Source: Synechocystis sp. LKSZ1 (GTDB lineage Bacteria > Cyanobacteriota > Cyanobacteriia > Cyanobacteriales > Microcystaceae). Taken from it: 64,000 bases of DNA. Position 1 is the stretch's first letter; the number at the start of each line of letters is the position of its first letter. Shown here piece by piece: positions 7,970-18,246 of the stretch. The notes under the pieces were generated by a model that saw nothing but the letters and a program-made list of their open reading frames with translations, did not search any database and was not told the origin of the DNA. The stretch is taken from the NCBI RefSeq assembly GCF_040436315.1, contig NZ_AP031572.1, positions 1,302,001 to 1,366,000 of the forward strand, written 5' to 3'. The position numbers were made by a program, and so were the translations under genes.

Positions 7970-9718
7970 ATGTTACAAGGTTTTTTTCAAATTGCGCTGA
8001 CCCTCGTGATTGTGGTCGCCCTTATGCCCTTTCTCGGTCGCTATTTAGCTCGCGTATTTCTGGCAGAAAAAACGATTTTTGATTCTCTTTTATTACCCAT
8101 AGAGAGATTGATTTATCGCTTTCTGCAAGTTTCTCCTACCGACAGTATGACGGGTTGGCAATACGCCAGAGCCATTCTGCTCAGTAATGGGGCCATGGCC
8201 GGATTGATTTTTGCGATGATTGCCCTCCAGCAATATCTGCCCCTGAATCCGACGGGCATCCCGGCCCCTACTTGGGATACAACCCTGCACACGACGATTT
8301 CTTTTATTACGAATACCAATCAACAGCACTATTCTGGTGAAACCTATCTGAGCTATGGTGCGCAAATGTTGGGTCTTGGTTACCTCATGTTTACCTCTGC
8401 GGGGACAGGCATTGCGGTGGCCATTGCCTTTATCCGGGGCCTGACGGGGCGGCCCTTGGGCAATTTTTACCGGGATTTGGTGTTATCCATCACTCGTGTC
8501 CTGTTACCGATTAGCATCGTTGGGGCCTTGCTGTTAATGTTAGCTGGCGTGCCGGAAACCCTAGACGGGCCTGTCGTGGTTCCTACCCTAGAAGATCCCA
8601 GTTTGAGCCAGGCCATTGCGCGGGGGCCAGTAGCTCACTTTGAAATCATCAAGGAACTGGGAGAAAATGGCGGGGGCTTTTTTGCGATCAATTCGGCCCA
8701 TCCCTTCGAGAATCCCAATGGCTTGGCCAATCTGATTCAGCTTGTCGCCATTCTTGCTATCCCCACTTCGCTGATCTATACCTACGGTGTCTTCACTCAA
8801 AATCTGCGTCAGGCCTGGTTAATTTTTCTGGTTCCCCTGGGGATTTTAATCGGTTTTACCGTGATTACAGTGATGGGAGAATACAACGGCAATCCTGCGG
8901 TCAATGCCCTGCTGGGGGGGCTGGCTCCGAACTTGGAAGGGAAGGAAGTCCGCTTTGGCTGGGCCCAGTCGGCCCTCTACGCCGTTGTCACCACTGCCAC
9001 GATGTGCGGGGCCGTTAATAGTCTGCATGACTCCTTTATGCCAACGGGGGGGTTTGCCACCTTGGCTAATATGTTCCTACAAATCGTCTTTGGTGGCCAG
9101 GGAACAGGAACAGCCTATCTCTTTGCCTACCTGATCTTGGCGGTCTTCGTCACCGGCCTGATGGTCGGACGGACCCCTGAATTTTTGGGCCGTAAGATTG
9201 AAAAGCGAGAAGTGGTGTTAGCCAGTTTCCTGATCTTGCTGGTGCATCCCATTGCGATTTTGATTCCGGCGGCTATCGCCATGGCCTTTCCCGATTTCCA
9301 AGGCATTAGTAATCCCGGCTTTCATGGCCTTTCCCAGGTGATTTATGAATATGCCTCTGCGGCGGCCAATAATGGTTCGGGCTTGGAAGGCCTGGGGGAT
9401 TCCCAACCCTCGCCCTTGGCCCTGGCCACCGGCGCTAAGCCAACGGTGACGGCCCTGTGGTGGAACTTGAGTACAAGCTTTAGCCTACTGGTGGGGCGTT
9501 ATGTACCCATCATTGCTTTATTGTTGCTGGCCGATGGCATGGCCCGCAAACAACCCGTCCCCACAACCATTGGCACTCTCCGCACCGATACCGTTCTATT
9601 CACCGGTATAACCGCAGGCGTCATTTTGATCATGGGGGCCTTAACTTTCTTCCCCTGGCTGGCCCTGGGCCCAGTTGCTGAGGCCTTCCAAATTGCTAGC
9701 GGCACCAGCCCTACCTAG
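7970..9718 (+). CDS. kdpA: Potassium-transporting ATPase, channel-like subunit KdpA
   Basis: KdpA binds and passes K+ in the KdpFABC complex of the plasma membrane. The 582-residue protein has about ten hydrophobic helices. The four selectivity-filter regions are visible as [36 protein letters not shown] and [11 protein letters not shown]. It is slightly longer than the roughly 560 residues of the Escherichia coli protein. It opens the kdp gene group and follows the riboswitch-led ABC transporter genes by only 71 bases. A repeat element interrupts the space between it and kdpB. Confidence 0.97.
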   Translation: MLQGFFQIALTLVIVVALMPFLGRYLARVFLAEKTIFDSLLLPIERLIYRFLQVSPTDSMTGWQYARAILLSNGAMAGLIFAMIALQQYLPLNPTGIPAPTWDTTLHTTISFITNTNQQHYSGETYLSYGAQMLGLGYLMFTSAGTGIAVAIAFIRGLTGRPLGNFYRDLVLSITRVLLPISIVGALLLMLAGVPETLDGPVVVPTLEDPSLSQAIARGPVAHFEIIKELGENGGGFFAINSAHPFENPNGLANLIQLVAILAIPTSLIYTYGVFTQNLRQAWLIFLVPLGILIGFTVITVMGEYNGNPAVNALLGGLAPNLEGKEVRFGWAQSALYAVVTTATMCGAVNSLHDSFMPTGGFATLANMFLQIVFGGQGTGTAYLFAYLILAVFVTGLMVGRTPEFLGRKIEKREVVLASFLILLVHPIAILIPAAIAMAFPDFQGISNPGFHGLSQVIYEYASAAANNGSGLEGLGDSQPSPLALATGAKPTVTALWWNLSTSFSLLVGRYVPIIALLLLADGMARKQPVPTTIGTLRTDTVLFTGITAGVILIMGALTFFPWLALGPVAEAFQIASGTSPT

Positions 9719-9855
9719 ATCCCAAGAAGTTAATCCTAAGCCGCTCAAGCAGAACAAAACCATCGACCCCACCCGTCCTCCCCTTGCCAAGGGGCGGTGC
9801 CGTAGGCGGAGGGGTAAAGAGAAGGATCTGTCGCCCTAATTTAAAGGATTGAGAT
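9719..9855. repeat. MITE-like dispersed repeat, copy 2, between kdpA and kdpB
   Basis: The core at 9765-9818 matches 51 of 54 bases of the copy at 4317-4370, with a central hairpin CCCCTT-GCC-AAGGGG. Flanking similarity continues on both sides (CTAATTTAAAGGATTGAGAT on the right matches the right end of copy 1), while the left terminal repeat is more decayed. The element fills nearly the whole kdpA-kdpB gap and would be transcribed as a stable hairpin within the operon message. Exact ends are uncertain. Confidence 0.7.
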
Positions 9856-9870
9856 AAAACAGTTATCGCT

Positions 9871-12021
9871 ATGGAAACACCTGAACCGTCTCCTGTTACG
9901 AACCCCCCTCGCCGTCCCAGAGGGCCAAGGGAATCACGTCGCCATACGCCTAAAGTTAACCGCCAGGGCCTCTATCAACGGGCAATTCAGGCCGCTTTTT
10001 TCAAGCTAGACCCCCGTATTGCGGTTCGCAATCCCGTCATGTTTGTAGTCTGGCTGGGAACCCTCATTACCCTTTTTCTGACCCTAGACCCTAATCTCTT
10101 CGGTACCATTCCCAGTGATCCCAACCAGCAACGCATCCTGAATGGTCTGATCACCATTATTTTGTTTTTGACTGTCCTCTTTGCTAACTTTGCGGAGTCT
10201 GTTGCTGAGGGCCGAGGGAAGGCCCAGGCGGAGTCCCTGCGCTCCACTCGGCAGGATACCTACGCCCGTAAACTCCTGGCGGATGGCACGATTCAGGAAG
10301 TCAGTTCCACGGCCCTGCGTCAGGGAGACCAGGTGAAGGTAGTAGCGGGAGACCTGATCCCCGCCGATGGGGAAGTGATCCAAGGCATTGCTTCGGTGGA
10401 TGAGTCGGCCATTACCGGAGAATCGGCCCCTGTTTTGAAGCAACCGGGAACAGACATTATGAGTTCGGTAACGGGGGGAACCCGTCTCGTTTCCGATGAA
10501 CTGATTGTGCGGATTACCCAAGATCCAGGCCAGGGATTTATCGACCGCATGATCGCCCTGGTGGAAGGGGCTGAACGGACGAAGACCCCCAATGAAATTG
10601 CCCTCACGGTTCTGTTGGTGGTGCTCACTCAGGTTTTCTTGATTGTGGTGGCCACTATCCCGCCTTTTTCGAGCTACATTGCCGATTTTGTCGCCAGTCT
10701 GCTGGGAGAAGCTGCGGGGAATAGTCTGCGGGCTGGCTCGACCATTGCTATTTTGATCTCCTTGCTGGTGGCCCTGATTCCCACTACCATTGGCGGCTTG
10801 CTCAGTGCCATCGGCATTGCTGGCATGGACCGGGTGGCCCAGTTTAACGTGATTGCGACCTCTGGCCGGGCCGTCGAGGCCTGCGGTGACATCAACACCC
10901 TCGTTTTGGATAAAACGGGAACCATCACCCTCGGCAATCGTTTGGCCGATGAATTTATTCCTCTTAACGGTCATGACTGCCAAGAAACGGCCCAGATTTG
11001 CTATGCCGCTAGCGTCTTTGATGAAACCCCTGAAGGGCGCTCTATTATTCAACTAGCAGAAAAAATGGGGGCCGCCCTCAACATCGATATCAGTCAAGCT
11101 GAGGGGATCGAATTTTCAGCTCGTACCCGCATGAGTGGCACCGATGTGGGCAGTCATGAATATCGTAAAGGAGCCGTAGATGCCATCAAGGGGTTTGTGC
11201 GTTCTCGGGGTGGGCAAGTGCCCGAGGGCCTAGACCAGGCCTACGAAAAGGTATCTCGTTTAGGAGGAACACCGCTGGCGGTCTGTCGGGATAGCGATAT
11301 CTATGGGGTTATTTACCTCAAGGATATTGTCAAACCTGGCATCAAAGAACGCTTTGACCAACTGCGGCGCATGGGAGTCAGAACTATTATGCTGACGGGG
11401 GATAACCGGATTACGGCCTCGGTGATTGCCCAGGAAGCCGGAGTGGATGACTTTATTGCCGAAGCCACCCCAGAGGACAAAATTCAGGTGATCCGCACAG
11501 AACAGGAAAAGGGCAAACTGGTGGCCATGACGGGGGATGGCACGAACGATGCGCCGGCCCTAGCCCAGGCCAATGTGGGCCTAGCCATGAACTCCGGCAC
11601 CCAGGCCGCGAAGGAGGCTGCCAACATGGTTGATCTCGATTCTGACCCGACGAAACTGATCGACCTAGTGACCATTGGTAAACAATTGTTGATTACCCGA
11701 GGGGCCCTGACCACCTTTTCCATCGCCAACGATATTGCCAAATACTTTGCCATTATTCCCACCATCTTTGCGGCGGCCGGCATTGGGGCCTTGAATATTA
11801 TGAGTCTGGAGAGTCCCCAGTCGGCCATTCTTTCAGCGCTCATCTACAACGCTCTGATTATTCCGGCTCTGATTCCCCTGGCCCTGAAGGGGGTGCAGTT
11901 TCGTCCTTTAACGGCAGATCAATTACTCCAACGCAACATGCTGATTTATGGCCTGGGGGGAATTATTGCACCCTTCATCGCCATTAAGGTGATTGATTTA
12001 ATGCTTTCACCCCTGCTCTAA
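9871..12021 (+). CDS. kdpB: Potassium-transporting ATPase, P-type ATPase subunit KdpB
   Basis: KdpB hydrolyses ATP to drive K+ import through KdpA. Visible landmarks are the actuator loop AITGESAP, the phosphorylation motif DKTGTIT with its Asp at residue 347, the nucleotide-domain segment MLTGDNR, and the hinge [16 protein letters not shown]. Length is 716 residues, with an extra proline- and arginine-rich cytoplasmic tail of about 35 residues at the N terminus before the first membrane helix. It is separated from kdpA by a repeat element, and from the small kdpG by 44 bases. Confidence 0.97.
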   Translation: METPEPSPVTNPPRRPRGPRESRRHTPKVNRQGLYQRAIQAAFFKLDPRIAVRNPVMFVVWLGTLITLFLTLDPNLFGTIPSDPNQQRILNGLITIILFLTVLFANFAESVAEGRGKAQAESLRSTRQDTYARKLLADGTIQEVSSTALRQGDQVKVVAGDLIPADGEVIQGIASVDESAITGESAPVLKQPGTDIMSSVTGGTRLVSDELIVRITQDPGQGFIDRMIALVEGAERTKTPNEIALTVLLVVLTQVFLIVVATIPPFSSYIADFVASLLGEAAGNSLRAGSTIAILISLLVALIPTTIGGLLSAIGIAGMDRVAQFNVIATSGRAVEACGDINTLVLDKTGTITLGNRLADEFIPLNGHDCQETAQICYAASVFDETPEGRSIIQLAEKMGAALNIDISQAEGIEFSARTRMSGTDVGSHEYRKGAVDAIKGFVRSRGGQVPEGLDQAYEKVSRLGGTPLAVCRDSDIYGVIYLKDIVKPGIKERFDQLRRMGVRTIMLTGDNRITASVIAQEAGVDDFIAEATPEDKIQVIRTEQEKGKLVAMTGDGTNDAPALAQANVGLAMNSGTQAAKEAANMVDLDSDPTKLIDLVTIGKQLLITRGALTTFSIANDIAKYFAIIPTIFAAAGIGALNIMSLESPQSAILSALIYNALIIPALIPLALKGVQFRPLTADQLLQRNMLIYGLGGIIAPFIAIKVIDLMLSPLL

Positions 12022-12065
12022 GTACCCATGGTTCAATCCTACCTATTTACGTTCAGGTGACTGTG

Positions 12066-12335
12066 ATGAAATACCCGCGATTACCGTTAACCAACCCTGT
12101 GGCCCAGATCTCAGAGGTCTTTTCTATCCTGGGGTCTGCGGCCCAGCGGCAGAAATTACCGCGCTATCTCTTCCTGGGTCTTTGCTTGAATTTAATCCTG
12201 GCCCCAGTGGTCTATGGCGCCACCGGCGATGCCCTCAGTCGCCATCAGGCCTGGGCCCTGGGCCTATTGTTGATCGGCACCCTTAGCCTGTCCGTCTATC
12301 TCTTTTTTGTGATGTTTCTCCCGGAGAAGTTCTAA
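12066..12335 (+). CDS. kdpG: Small Kdp membrane subunit (KdpG/KdpF-like)
   Basis: This 89-residue protein has two hydrophobic segments, YLFLGLCLNLILAPVVYGA and a C-terminal one ending SVYLFFVMFLPEKF. The second resembles the single helix of KdpF, which stabilises the KdpABC complex. In cyanobacteria such as Anabaena a larger gene called kdpG takes the place of kdpF in a kdpABGCD order, which is the order found here. The ATG at 12066 is preferred to the GTG at 12057 because AGGTGA lies five bases upstream of it. Its stop codon overlaps the kdpC start (TAATG), so translation is probably coupled. Confidence 0.8.
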   Translation: MKYPRLPLTNPVAQISEVFSILGSAAQRQKLPRYLFLGLCLNLILAPVVYGATGDALSRHQAWALGLLLIGTLSLSVYLFFVMFLPEKF

Positions 12336-12985
12336 TGAGTTTTTCGCGTGAAATCAGTCGGGCCCTGCGAGCAACCTTTCTGCTTTGGGTACTCACAGCA
12401 GTCCTCTATCCTTTGGCCATGCTGGCCATCGGCCAAACCCTTATTCCCTACCAGGCCAATGGTAGCTTGCTGAAAAATGCCCAGGGAACCGTTGTCGGCT
12501 CGGCCTTGATTGGCCAACCCTTCACCAGTGAGCGCTACTTTAACAGTCGCCCTAGTACAACCAATTACAGCACGGCAAACCCCCAACAGGATGAGGCCCT
12601 GGTCTTAAAAACTGGGGTATCCGGGGCGAGCAACCTGGCCCCGAGTAATCCGGCCCTGCTAGAGCGTATCCAGGGAAAACCCGATCCTGACTCTCAAAAG
12701 GCCATCGCCGGAGCCATTCCCCAATTAAAGGCCGCTGGTATTCCGCCAACCGCCGACTTGGTATATGCCTCCGGTTCTAGTCTTGACCCCCACATCACCC
12801 CTGAAGCCGCCCAGGGCCAGATTACCAGGGTAGCAAAGGCCCGAGGCCTCTCAGCCAGTCAACTGGAAGAGCTAATTCAAAGCAATATCGATGGCCGTTT
12901 CCTCGGTATTTTTGGAGAACCGGGGGTGAATGTGCTGAAACTGAATCTTGGTCTAGACCGTTATTCCACAGAGCAAACAAAGTGA
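12335..12985 (+). CDS. kdpC: Potassium-transporting ATPase subunit KdpC
   Basis: KdpC is the single-span periplasmic subunit that raises nucleotide or K+ affinity of the Kdp pump. Residues near 10-32 form the membrane anchor (FLLWVLTAVLYPLAMLAI). The conserved SGASNLAPSNPAL and SGSSLDPHITPEAA motifs are present. The length of 216 residues is slightly above the usual 190. Its start overlaps the end of kdpG and its stop overlaps the GTG start of kdpD, indicating a tightly coupled operon. Confidence 0.96.
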   Translation: MSFSREISRALRATFLLWVLTAVLYPLAMLAIGQTLIPYQANGSLLKNAQGTVVGSALIGQPFTSERYFNSRPSTTNYSTANPQQDEALVLKTGVSGASNLAPSNPALLERIQGKPDPDSQKAIAGAIPQLKAAGIPPTADLVYASGSSLDPHITPEAAQGQITRVAKARGLSASQLEELIQSNIDGRFLGIFGEPGVNVLKLNLGLDRYSTEQTK

Positions 12986-14064
12986 TCAGTCAGCGGCGGG
13001 GCAGACATAAAATCTTTATCGGCATGGCCCCAGGGGTCGGTAAAACCTTCAAGATGCTGGAGGAGGCCCAGGACCTCAAAGAGGAAGGGATCGATGTGGT
13101 GATTGGCCTCTTGGAAACCCATGGCAGAGAAGAGACTGCTGAACAAGCGGAAGGGTTAGAACAAATTCCACGTCAACGAATTGCCTGTGGGGAAAAGTTT
13201 CTGACCGAAATGGATACGGAGGCGATTGTCCAACGCTCACCGAAACTGGCCTTGATTGATGAACTGGCCCATACTAATGTGCCGGGATCTGTGAGAGAAA
13301 AACGCTACCAGGATGTCGAAGTGATCCTAGCGGCGGGAATTGATGTCTATTCCACCGTCAATATTCAACACATCGAAAGCTTGAATGACCTAGTGGCCAA
13401 AATTACCGGGATTGTGGTGCGGGAACGCATTCCCGACCGAATTTTGGAAGAAGCCAATGAAATTGTGGTTGTGGATGTCACCCCAGAAACCCTAGAAGAA
13501 CGCCTTCTAGAGGGAAAGATCTACGCCCCGGAGAAAATTCAAACGGCCCTCACCCATTTTTTCCAACGGCGTCACCTGATTGCCCTACGGGAACTGGCCC
13601 TGCGAGAAGTTGCGGATACCGTCGAAGAGGACGGCAACCATTCGCCCTCACCTTCACCCACCTGGAGTATCCATGAGCGCGTCATGGTCTGTGTTTCCAC
13701 CTATGCCCATTCCCTGCGTCTGCTCCGGCGAGCCGGCCGCATTGCCAATTATATGAATGCAGAACTCATTGCTATTTTTGTGGATAAACCGGATGCTTTT
13801 CTGACCAAGGCTGAAACCCTGCACCTGGAAACCTGCGAGCGCATCTGCCGGGAATTTGGGGGCCAATTTCTGCGGGTGACCAGCCACGATATTCCCCAAG
13901 CGATTGCCGACATGGCCGAACAAAAACGGATTACGCAGATCGTGATTGGGGAAAGTCAACAGGCCCGTTGGCCTCGTTTTTTTCGTCGTTCCTTTACCCA
14001 GCGCCTGATGGATCTCATTTGGCATAAAAATATTGACCTCCACATCATCGCCACAGAAAAGTGA
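12982..14064 (+). CDS. kdpD: Truncated KdpD: sensory domain plus universal stress domain, no kinase
   Basis: The first 210 residues are the KdpD N-terminal domain with Walker A GMAPGVGKT and the DELAHTN segment. Residues from about 230 to 360 are a universal-stress-protein (USP) domain, starting ERVMVCVSTYAHS and ending IIATEK. The membrane helices, GAF and histidine-kinase domains of full-length KdpD are absent, and no kdpE response regulator follows. Such short KdpD proteins of about 365 residues are known from Anabaena. The GTG start overlaps the kdpC stop. In Staphylococcus the KdpD USP domain binds c-di-AMP, but whether this one does is untested. Confidence 0.92.
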   Translation: MISQRRGRHKIFIGMAPGVGKTFKMLEEAQDLKEEGIDVVIGLLETHGREETAEQAEGLEQIPRQRIACGEKFLTEMDTEAIVQRSPKLALIDELAHTNVPGSVREKRYQDVEVILAAGIDVYSTVNIQHIESLNDLVAKITGIVVRERIPDRILEEANEIVVVDVTPETLEERLLEGKIYAPEKIQTALTHFFQRRHLIALRELALREVADTVEEDGNHSPSPSPTWSIHERVMVCVSTYAHSLRLLRRAGRIANYMNAELIAIFVDKPDAFLTKAETLHLETCERICREFGGQFLRVTSHDIPQAIADMAEQKRITQIVIGESQQARWPRFFRRSFTQRLMDLIWHKNIDLHIIATEK

Positions 14065-14100
14065 GGTCATTGGAGAGGCGAGGCCGTCCCCTCAGTTTTT

Positions 14101-14109
14101 TGGTAAAAT
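14101..14109 (+). promoter_or_regulatory. Extended -10 promoter of thiC
   Basis: TGGTAAAAT fits the extended -10 pattern TGnTAAAAT. It lies nine bases upstream of the TPP aptamer, so the start site would be near 14116 and the riboswitch would form the very 5' end of the message. Confidence 0.5.
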
Positions 14110-14118
14110 TTGGCGTAA

Positions 14119-14195
14119 AGCTAGGGGTGTCTAGGCAACTAGGCTGAGAAAAACCCTTAGAACCTGAGCCTGGGTAATACCAGCGGAGGGAAGCT
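14119..14195 (+). promoter_or_regulatory. TPP (THI element) riboswitch of thiC
   Basis: The thi-box core is clear: GGGGTGTC near 14124, GGCTGAGAAAAACCC (14142-14156), AGAACCTGAGCCTGGGTAAT (14160-14179) and ACCAGCGGAGGGAAGCT. The outer helix pairs AGCT at the start with AGCT at the end. Riboswitches of this class bind thiamine diphosphate and lower expression of thiamine synthesis genes. The thiC start codon is 22 bases downstream, so sequestration of the ribosome site (GAGGA at about 14202) is a likely mode; I see no clear terminator. Confidence 0.96.
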
Positions 14196-14204
14196 GTTTA
14201 TTGA

Positions 14205-15596
<1,392 letters not shown>

Positions 15597-15640
15597 AGCC
15601 CGCCTATTCCTACCAATCTGTTGAAGATAATCTGACCTCG

Positions 15641-15671
15641 ACCCCTGCCGTTGGTGGGGGTTATTTTTTCT
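15641..15671 (+). terminator. Probable intrinsic terminator after thiC
   Basis: ACCCC and GGGGGT flank a 10-base loop and are followed by TATTTTTTC. The short GC-rich stem with a T tract 45 bases after the thiC stop fits a rho-independent type terminator, although the stem is brief. Confidence 0.55.
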
Positions 15672-15738
15672 GACTGGGCCTGAGAATCAAGAAATATTAA
15701 TAATTGCACCTTCGGTTTCTGGTTGCTCAGCGGAGAAC

Positions 15739-15747
15739 TGCTATAAT
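15739..15747 (+). promoter_or_regulatory. Extended -10 promoter of argJ
   Basis: TGCTATAAT is a perfect extended -10 (TGnTATAAT). Transcription would begin near 15754, giving a leader of about 28 bases before the argJ ATG. Confidence 0.6.
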
Positions 15748-15781
15748 CAGCCCCTAAATCACCCGGATTACAGGATTTCCC

Positions 15782-17023
15782 ATGACTGATTGGCGCGTCA
15801 TTGATGGCAGTATTACAGCTCCTAAGGGATTTAAGGCCGCTGGGATTACGGCCGGCCTTAAACCCTCTGGGGCTCCCGATTTGGCCCTGATCTATTCTGA
15901 GTCGGAAGCCATTGCCGCCGGAGTCTTTACCACCAGCCAAGTTCGAGCTGCCTGTGTGGATTACTGTCGCCAGCGTCTCCAGGCCAAGGCCAGTGCCCGC
16001 GCCATCCTCATCAATGCGGGCCAGGCCAATGCCGCCACTGGTAGTCAGGGTTGGGATGATGCCCAAGAATCTGCGCAACTCCTAGCCCAGTCCCTCAATC
16101 TGGCCCCGGAATCAATTCTGCTGGCCTCAACGGGAGTGATTGGCCAACGGATTAAAATGGAGGCCCTGCGGTCTGGGATTCCCCAAGTTGTGGCCGCCCT
16201 TTCGGAAACCGGCGGTGCCGCCGCGGCCCAGGCTATTATTACAACGGATCTCATCAGTAAAAGCGTGGCCCTGGAAACCCTAATTGATGGCCGCCCTGTC
16301 CGCATTGGCGGCATTGCCAAGGGGTCGGGTATGATCCATCCCAATATGGCAACGATGTTGGCCTTTATTACCTGTGATGCCGCCGTTTCAACGACGCTAT
16401 GGCAACAGATGCTCAGCCGGGCCGCCGATAAAAGTTTTAACCAAATTACGGTAGATGGTGATACCAGCACCAATGATGCGTTAATTGCCCTGGCTAATGG
16501 TCAATCCCGGACGCCGGCCATCACGGAAGCCGGCCCCCAGGCCCAAACACTAGAAGCGATGTTGACGGCAGTTTGTGAACATTTGGCCAAGGCCATTGCG
16601 CGGGATGGGGAAGGGGCCACCTGCCTTATTGAAGTCCAAGTCAGTGGCGCCACTGACGATACCGCCGCTCGAAAAATTGCCCGTACCATTGCGGGGTCTT
16701 CTCTGGTGAAATCAGCTATTTTTGGTCGGGATCCTAACTGGGGCCGCATTGCCGGGGCCGCGGGCCGAGCCGGTGCCACTTTCCGGCAAGAAGACCTACA
16801 AATCAAGCTGGGGCCCTTTACCCTGATGGAAAACGGCCAGCCCCTCCCCTTTGACCGGCCCGCCGCCAGTGCCTACCTCAAACAAGCGGCTGCCGGGGCC
16901 TATCTCCAGGAAGATACCGTCCTGATTTCCGTCTGTGTCGGTAACGGTTCTGGGACGGGCGTGGCCTGGGGCTGTGACCTAAGTTATGATTACGTCCGCA
17001 TTAATGCTGAATATACCACCTAG
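15782..17023 (+). CDS. argJ: Bifunctional ornithine acetyltransferase / N-acetylglutamate synthase
   Basis: ArgJ recycles the acetyl group from N-acetylornithine to glutamate in arginine synthesis and may also use acetyl-CoA. The autoprocessing site with the nucleophilic Thr is seen in KGSGMIHPNMATMLAF near residue 190, so the 413-residue precursor should be cut into alpha and beta chains. The C-terminal segments GRDPNWGRIAGAAGRAG and GNGSGTGVAWGCDLSYDYV are conserved. It stands alone as a single gene, with a convergent small gene five bases beyond its stop. Confidence 0.97.
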   Translation: MTDWRVIDGSITAPKGFKAAGITAGLKPSGAPDLALIYSESEAIAAGVFTTSQVRAACVDYCRQRLQAKASARAILINAGQANAATGSQGWDDAQESAQLLAQSLNLAPESILLASTGVIGQRIKMEALRSGIPQVVAALSETGGAAAAQAIITTDLISKSVALETLIDGRPVRIGGIAKGSGMIHPNMATMLAFITCDAAVSTTLWQQMLSRAADKSFNQITVDGDTSTNDALIALANGQSRTPAITEAGPQAQTLEAMLTAVCEHLAKAIARDGEGATCLIEVQVSGATDDTAARKIARTIAGSSLVKSAIFGRDPNWGRIAGAAGRAGATFRQEDLQIKLGPFTLMENGQPLPFDRPAASAYLKQAAAGAYLQEDTVLISVCVGNGSGTGVAWGCDLSYDYVRINAEYTT

Positions 17024-17027
17024 GGCC

Positions 17028-17183
17028 CTAGAGAATCAGCACCGAATTGACCTTACCGGCATTAGGGCCATCGCTGAGCGGCTCCACTGTCGGGGTCAAA
17101 AAACCAGCAGCACTCAGGCCGAGTCGCAGCCAAACTAAGAGGGTTGCTCCCATTACCAAAAACTTAATAGTATGAAAGGCCAT
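17028..17183 (-). CDS. Putative 51-residue single-span membrane protein
   Basis: The minus strand holds an ATG frame reading MAFHTIKFLVMGATLLVWLR and ending GKVNSVLIL. It has one hydrophobic helix at residues 7-28 and a short polar tail. It fills the space between argJ and the ilvN leader and stops 4 bases from the argJ stop. I do not recognise it. The hydrophobic pattern with positive residues near the N-terminal side and the compact placement argue for a real gene, but the upstream Shine-Dalgarno signal is weak. It could be a small photosynthetic or respiratory complex subunit, which is only a guess. Confidence 0.45.
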   Translation of the reverse strand: MAFHTIKFLVMGATLLVWLRLGLSAAGFLTPTVEPLSDGPNAGKVNSVLIL

Positions 17184-17244
17184 AATACTAACCCTGCGTG
17201 AAAGGAGGAATATCCTTTATTGAACGAGTTTTGGCCAATCCCTA

Positions 17245-17288
17245 CCTCCCCAAGACAGATGAACAATAATTCATTCTCTTGGGGGAGG
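17245..17288. other. Long inverted repeat (hairpin) upstream of ilvN
   Basis: CCTCCCCAAGA at 17245-17255 pairs with TCTTGGGGGAGG at 17277-17288, leaving one bulged G. Inside the loop ATGAA and TTCAT can pair again. It lies 126 bases before ilvN and has no T tract on either side. It may be part of the ilvN leader or a protein-binding or RNA-processing site. Otherwise the 17184-17413 gap shows no gene to me. Confidence 0.6.
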
Positions 17289-17413
17289 ATCCCCAGGCAT
17301 TCGTGGTAGGATGAAAAATTGGATTGCCCAAAACCAGGGCCTATCTAACCTAGCTCTGTTTGCGCCTGCCGTAACCTGAAGCCCCTTTTTAGTTGCTTGT
17401 ATTGACGTAGAAA

Positions 17414-17932
17414 ATGAAACATACGCTCTCTGTTTTGGTAGAAGATGAAGCAGGCGTTTTGACTCGTATCGCCGGACTCTTTGCGCGACGGGGCTACAAT
17501 ATCGAAAGCTTGGCCGTTGGGCCGGCAGAACAGGGAGGGGTGTCTCGGATCACGATGGTGGTACCGGGAGACGATAGCACCATTGAGCAGTTAACCAAAC
17601 AGCTTTATAAACTGATCAATGTCCTCAAGGTTCAAGATATCACCCAAACTCCCTGTGTTGAGCGAGAACTCATGCTAGTCAAGGTGAGTGCGGCGGCAGT
17701 GAATCGCGCGGAAGTGATCGAGTTGGCCCAGGTATTTCGGGCCCGCATTGTCGATATTTCCGAGGAAACCGTCACCATTGAGGTGGTCGGCGATCCGGGT
17801 AAAATGGTCGCCATTATTCAAATGCTGGCCAAGTTTGGTATTCGAGAAGTGGCCCGCACCGGTAAAATTGCCCTCGTCCGGGAATCGGGGGTTAATACTG
17901 AATATCTCAAATCTCTAGAAGCCAAGATTTAG
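17414..17932 (+). CDS. ilvN: Acetolactate synthase small (regulatory) subunit
   Basis: This 172-residue protein has an N-terminal ACT domain ([30 protein letters not shown]) and the C-terminal ALS_ss domain. It binds the large catalytic subunit and gives valine feedback control in branched-chain amino acid synthesis. The large subunit gene is not in the window, as is common in cyanobacteria. Its length is that of the cyanobacterial and plant single-repeat form (ilvH/ilvN). The last four bases overlap the convergent DUF2499 gene. Confidence 0.96.
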   Translation: MKHTLSVLVEDEAGVLTRIAGLFARRGYNIESLAVGPAEQGGVSRITMVVPGDDSTIEQLTKQLYKLINVLKVQDITQTPCVERELMLVKVSAAAVNRAEVIELAQVFRARIVDISEETVTIEVVGDPGKMVAIIQMLAKFGIREVARTGKIALVRESGVNTEYLKSLEAKI

Positions 17933-18246
17933 TCTAAGGGGCCGATTTTTGTCGGCCGGCTTTGCCGCCAAATCCACCAGGCCGCTAAGCAAAGGGTGCA
18001 ATTACCCAGCACTGTCATACTGGCCTGGAGGGTCACTAACCAATCGAGGCTTTCTCGGTTATCAAAAAAATGCCAAGTACAGGCGCAGAGAGCACTGACT
18101 AGGGCCGGTAACATCCCCCAAGCGAGAGCCTGCCAATGAGGCCGTTGGCTAACCTGGGCGTAGCGTCCGACCAGGGCCATGGCCGCGATCCATTCAATCA
18201 CGCTGGAAACATGGATCATCCAGGTGGGCAGAGACAGGGCATTCAT
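17929..18246 (-). CDS. DUF2499 (Ycf49-like) membrane protein
   Basis: The sequence begins [19 protein letters not shown] and contains CTWHFFDN, features of the DUF2499 family found in cyanobacteria and plastids (Ycf49-like). The 105 residues make three hydrophobic helices. Function is unknown. The start codon overlaps the stop of lpxD (ATGA type), so it is probably translated in a coupled way after lpxD. Its stop region overlaps that of ilvN on the other strand. Confidence 0.8.
   Translation of the reverse strand: MNALSLPTWMIHVSSVIEWIAAMALVGRYAQVSQRPHWQALAWGMLPALVSALCACTWHFFDNRESLDWLVTLQASMTVLGNCTLCLAAWWIWRQSRPTKIGPLD

Noticed and set aside
10084-11052. 322-codon open frame antisense to kdpB
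   Set aside because: It lies wholly inside the well-supported kdpB gene, and its His/Gly/Asn-rich sequence has no domain. It is a shadow of GGCC-rich codons.
17260-17310. 16-codon leader peptide before ilvN
   Set aside because: It contains no run of Val, Leu or Ile codons expected for classical attenuation and has no ribosome site.
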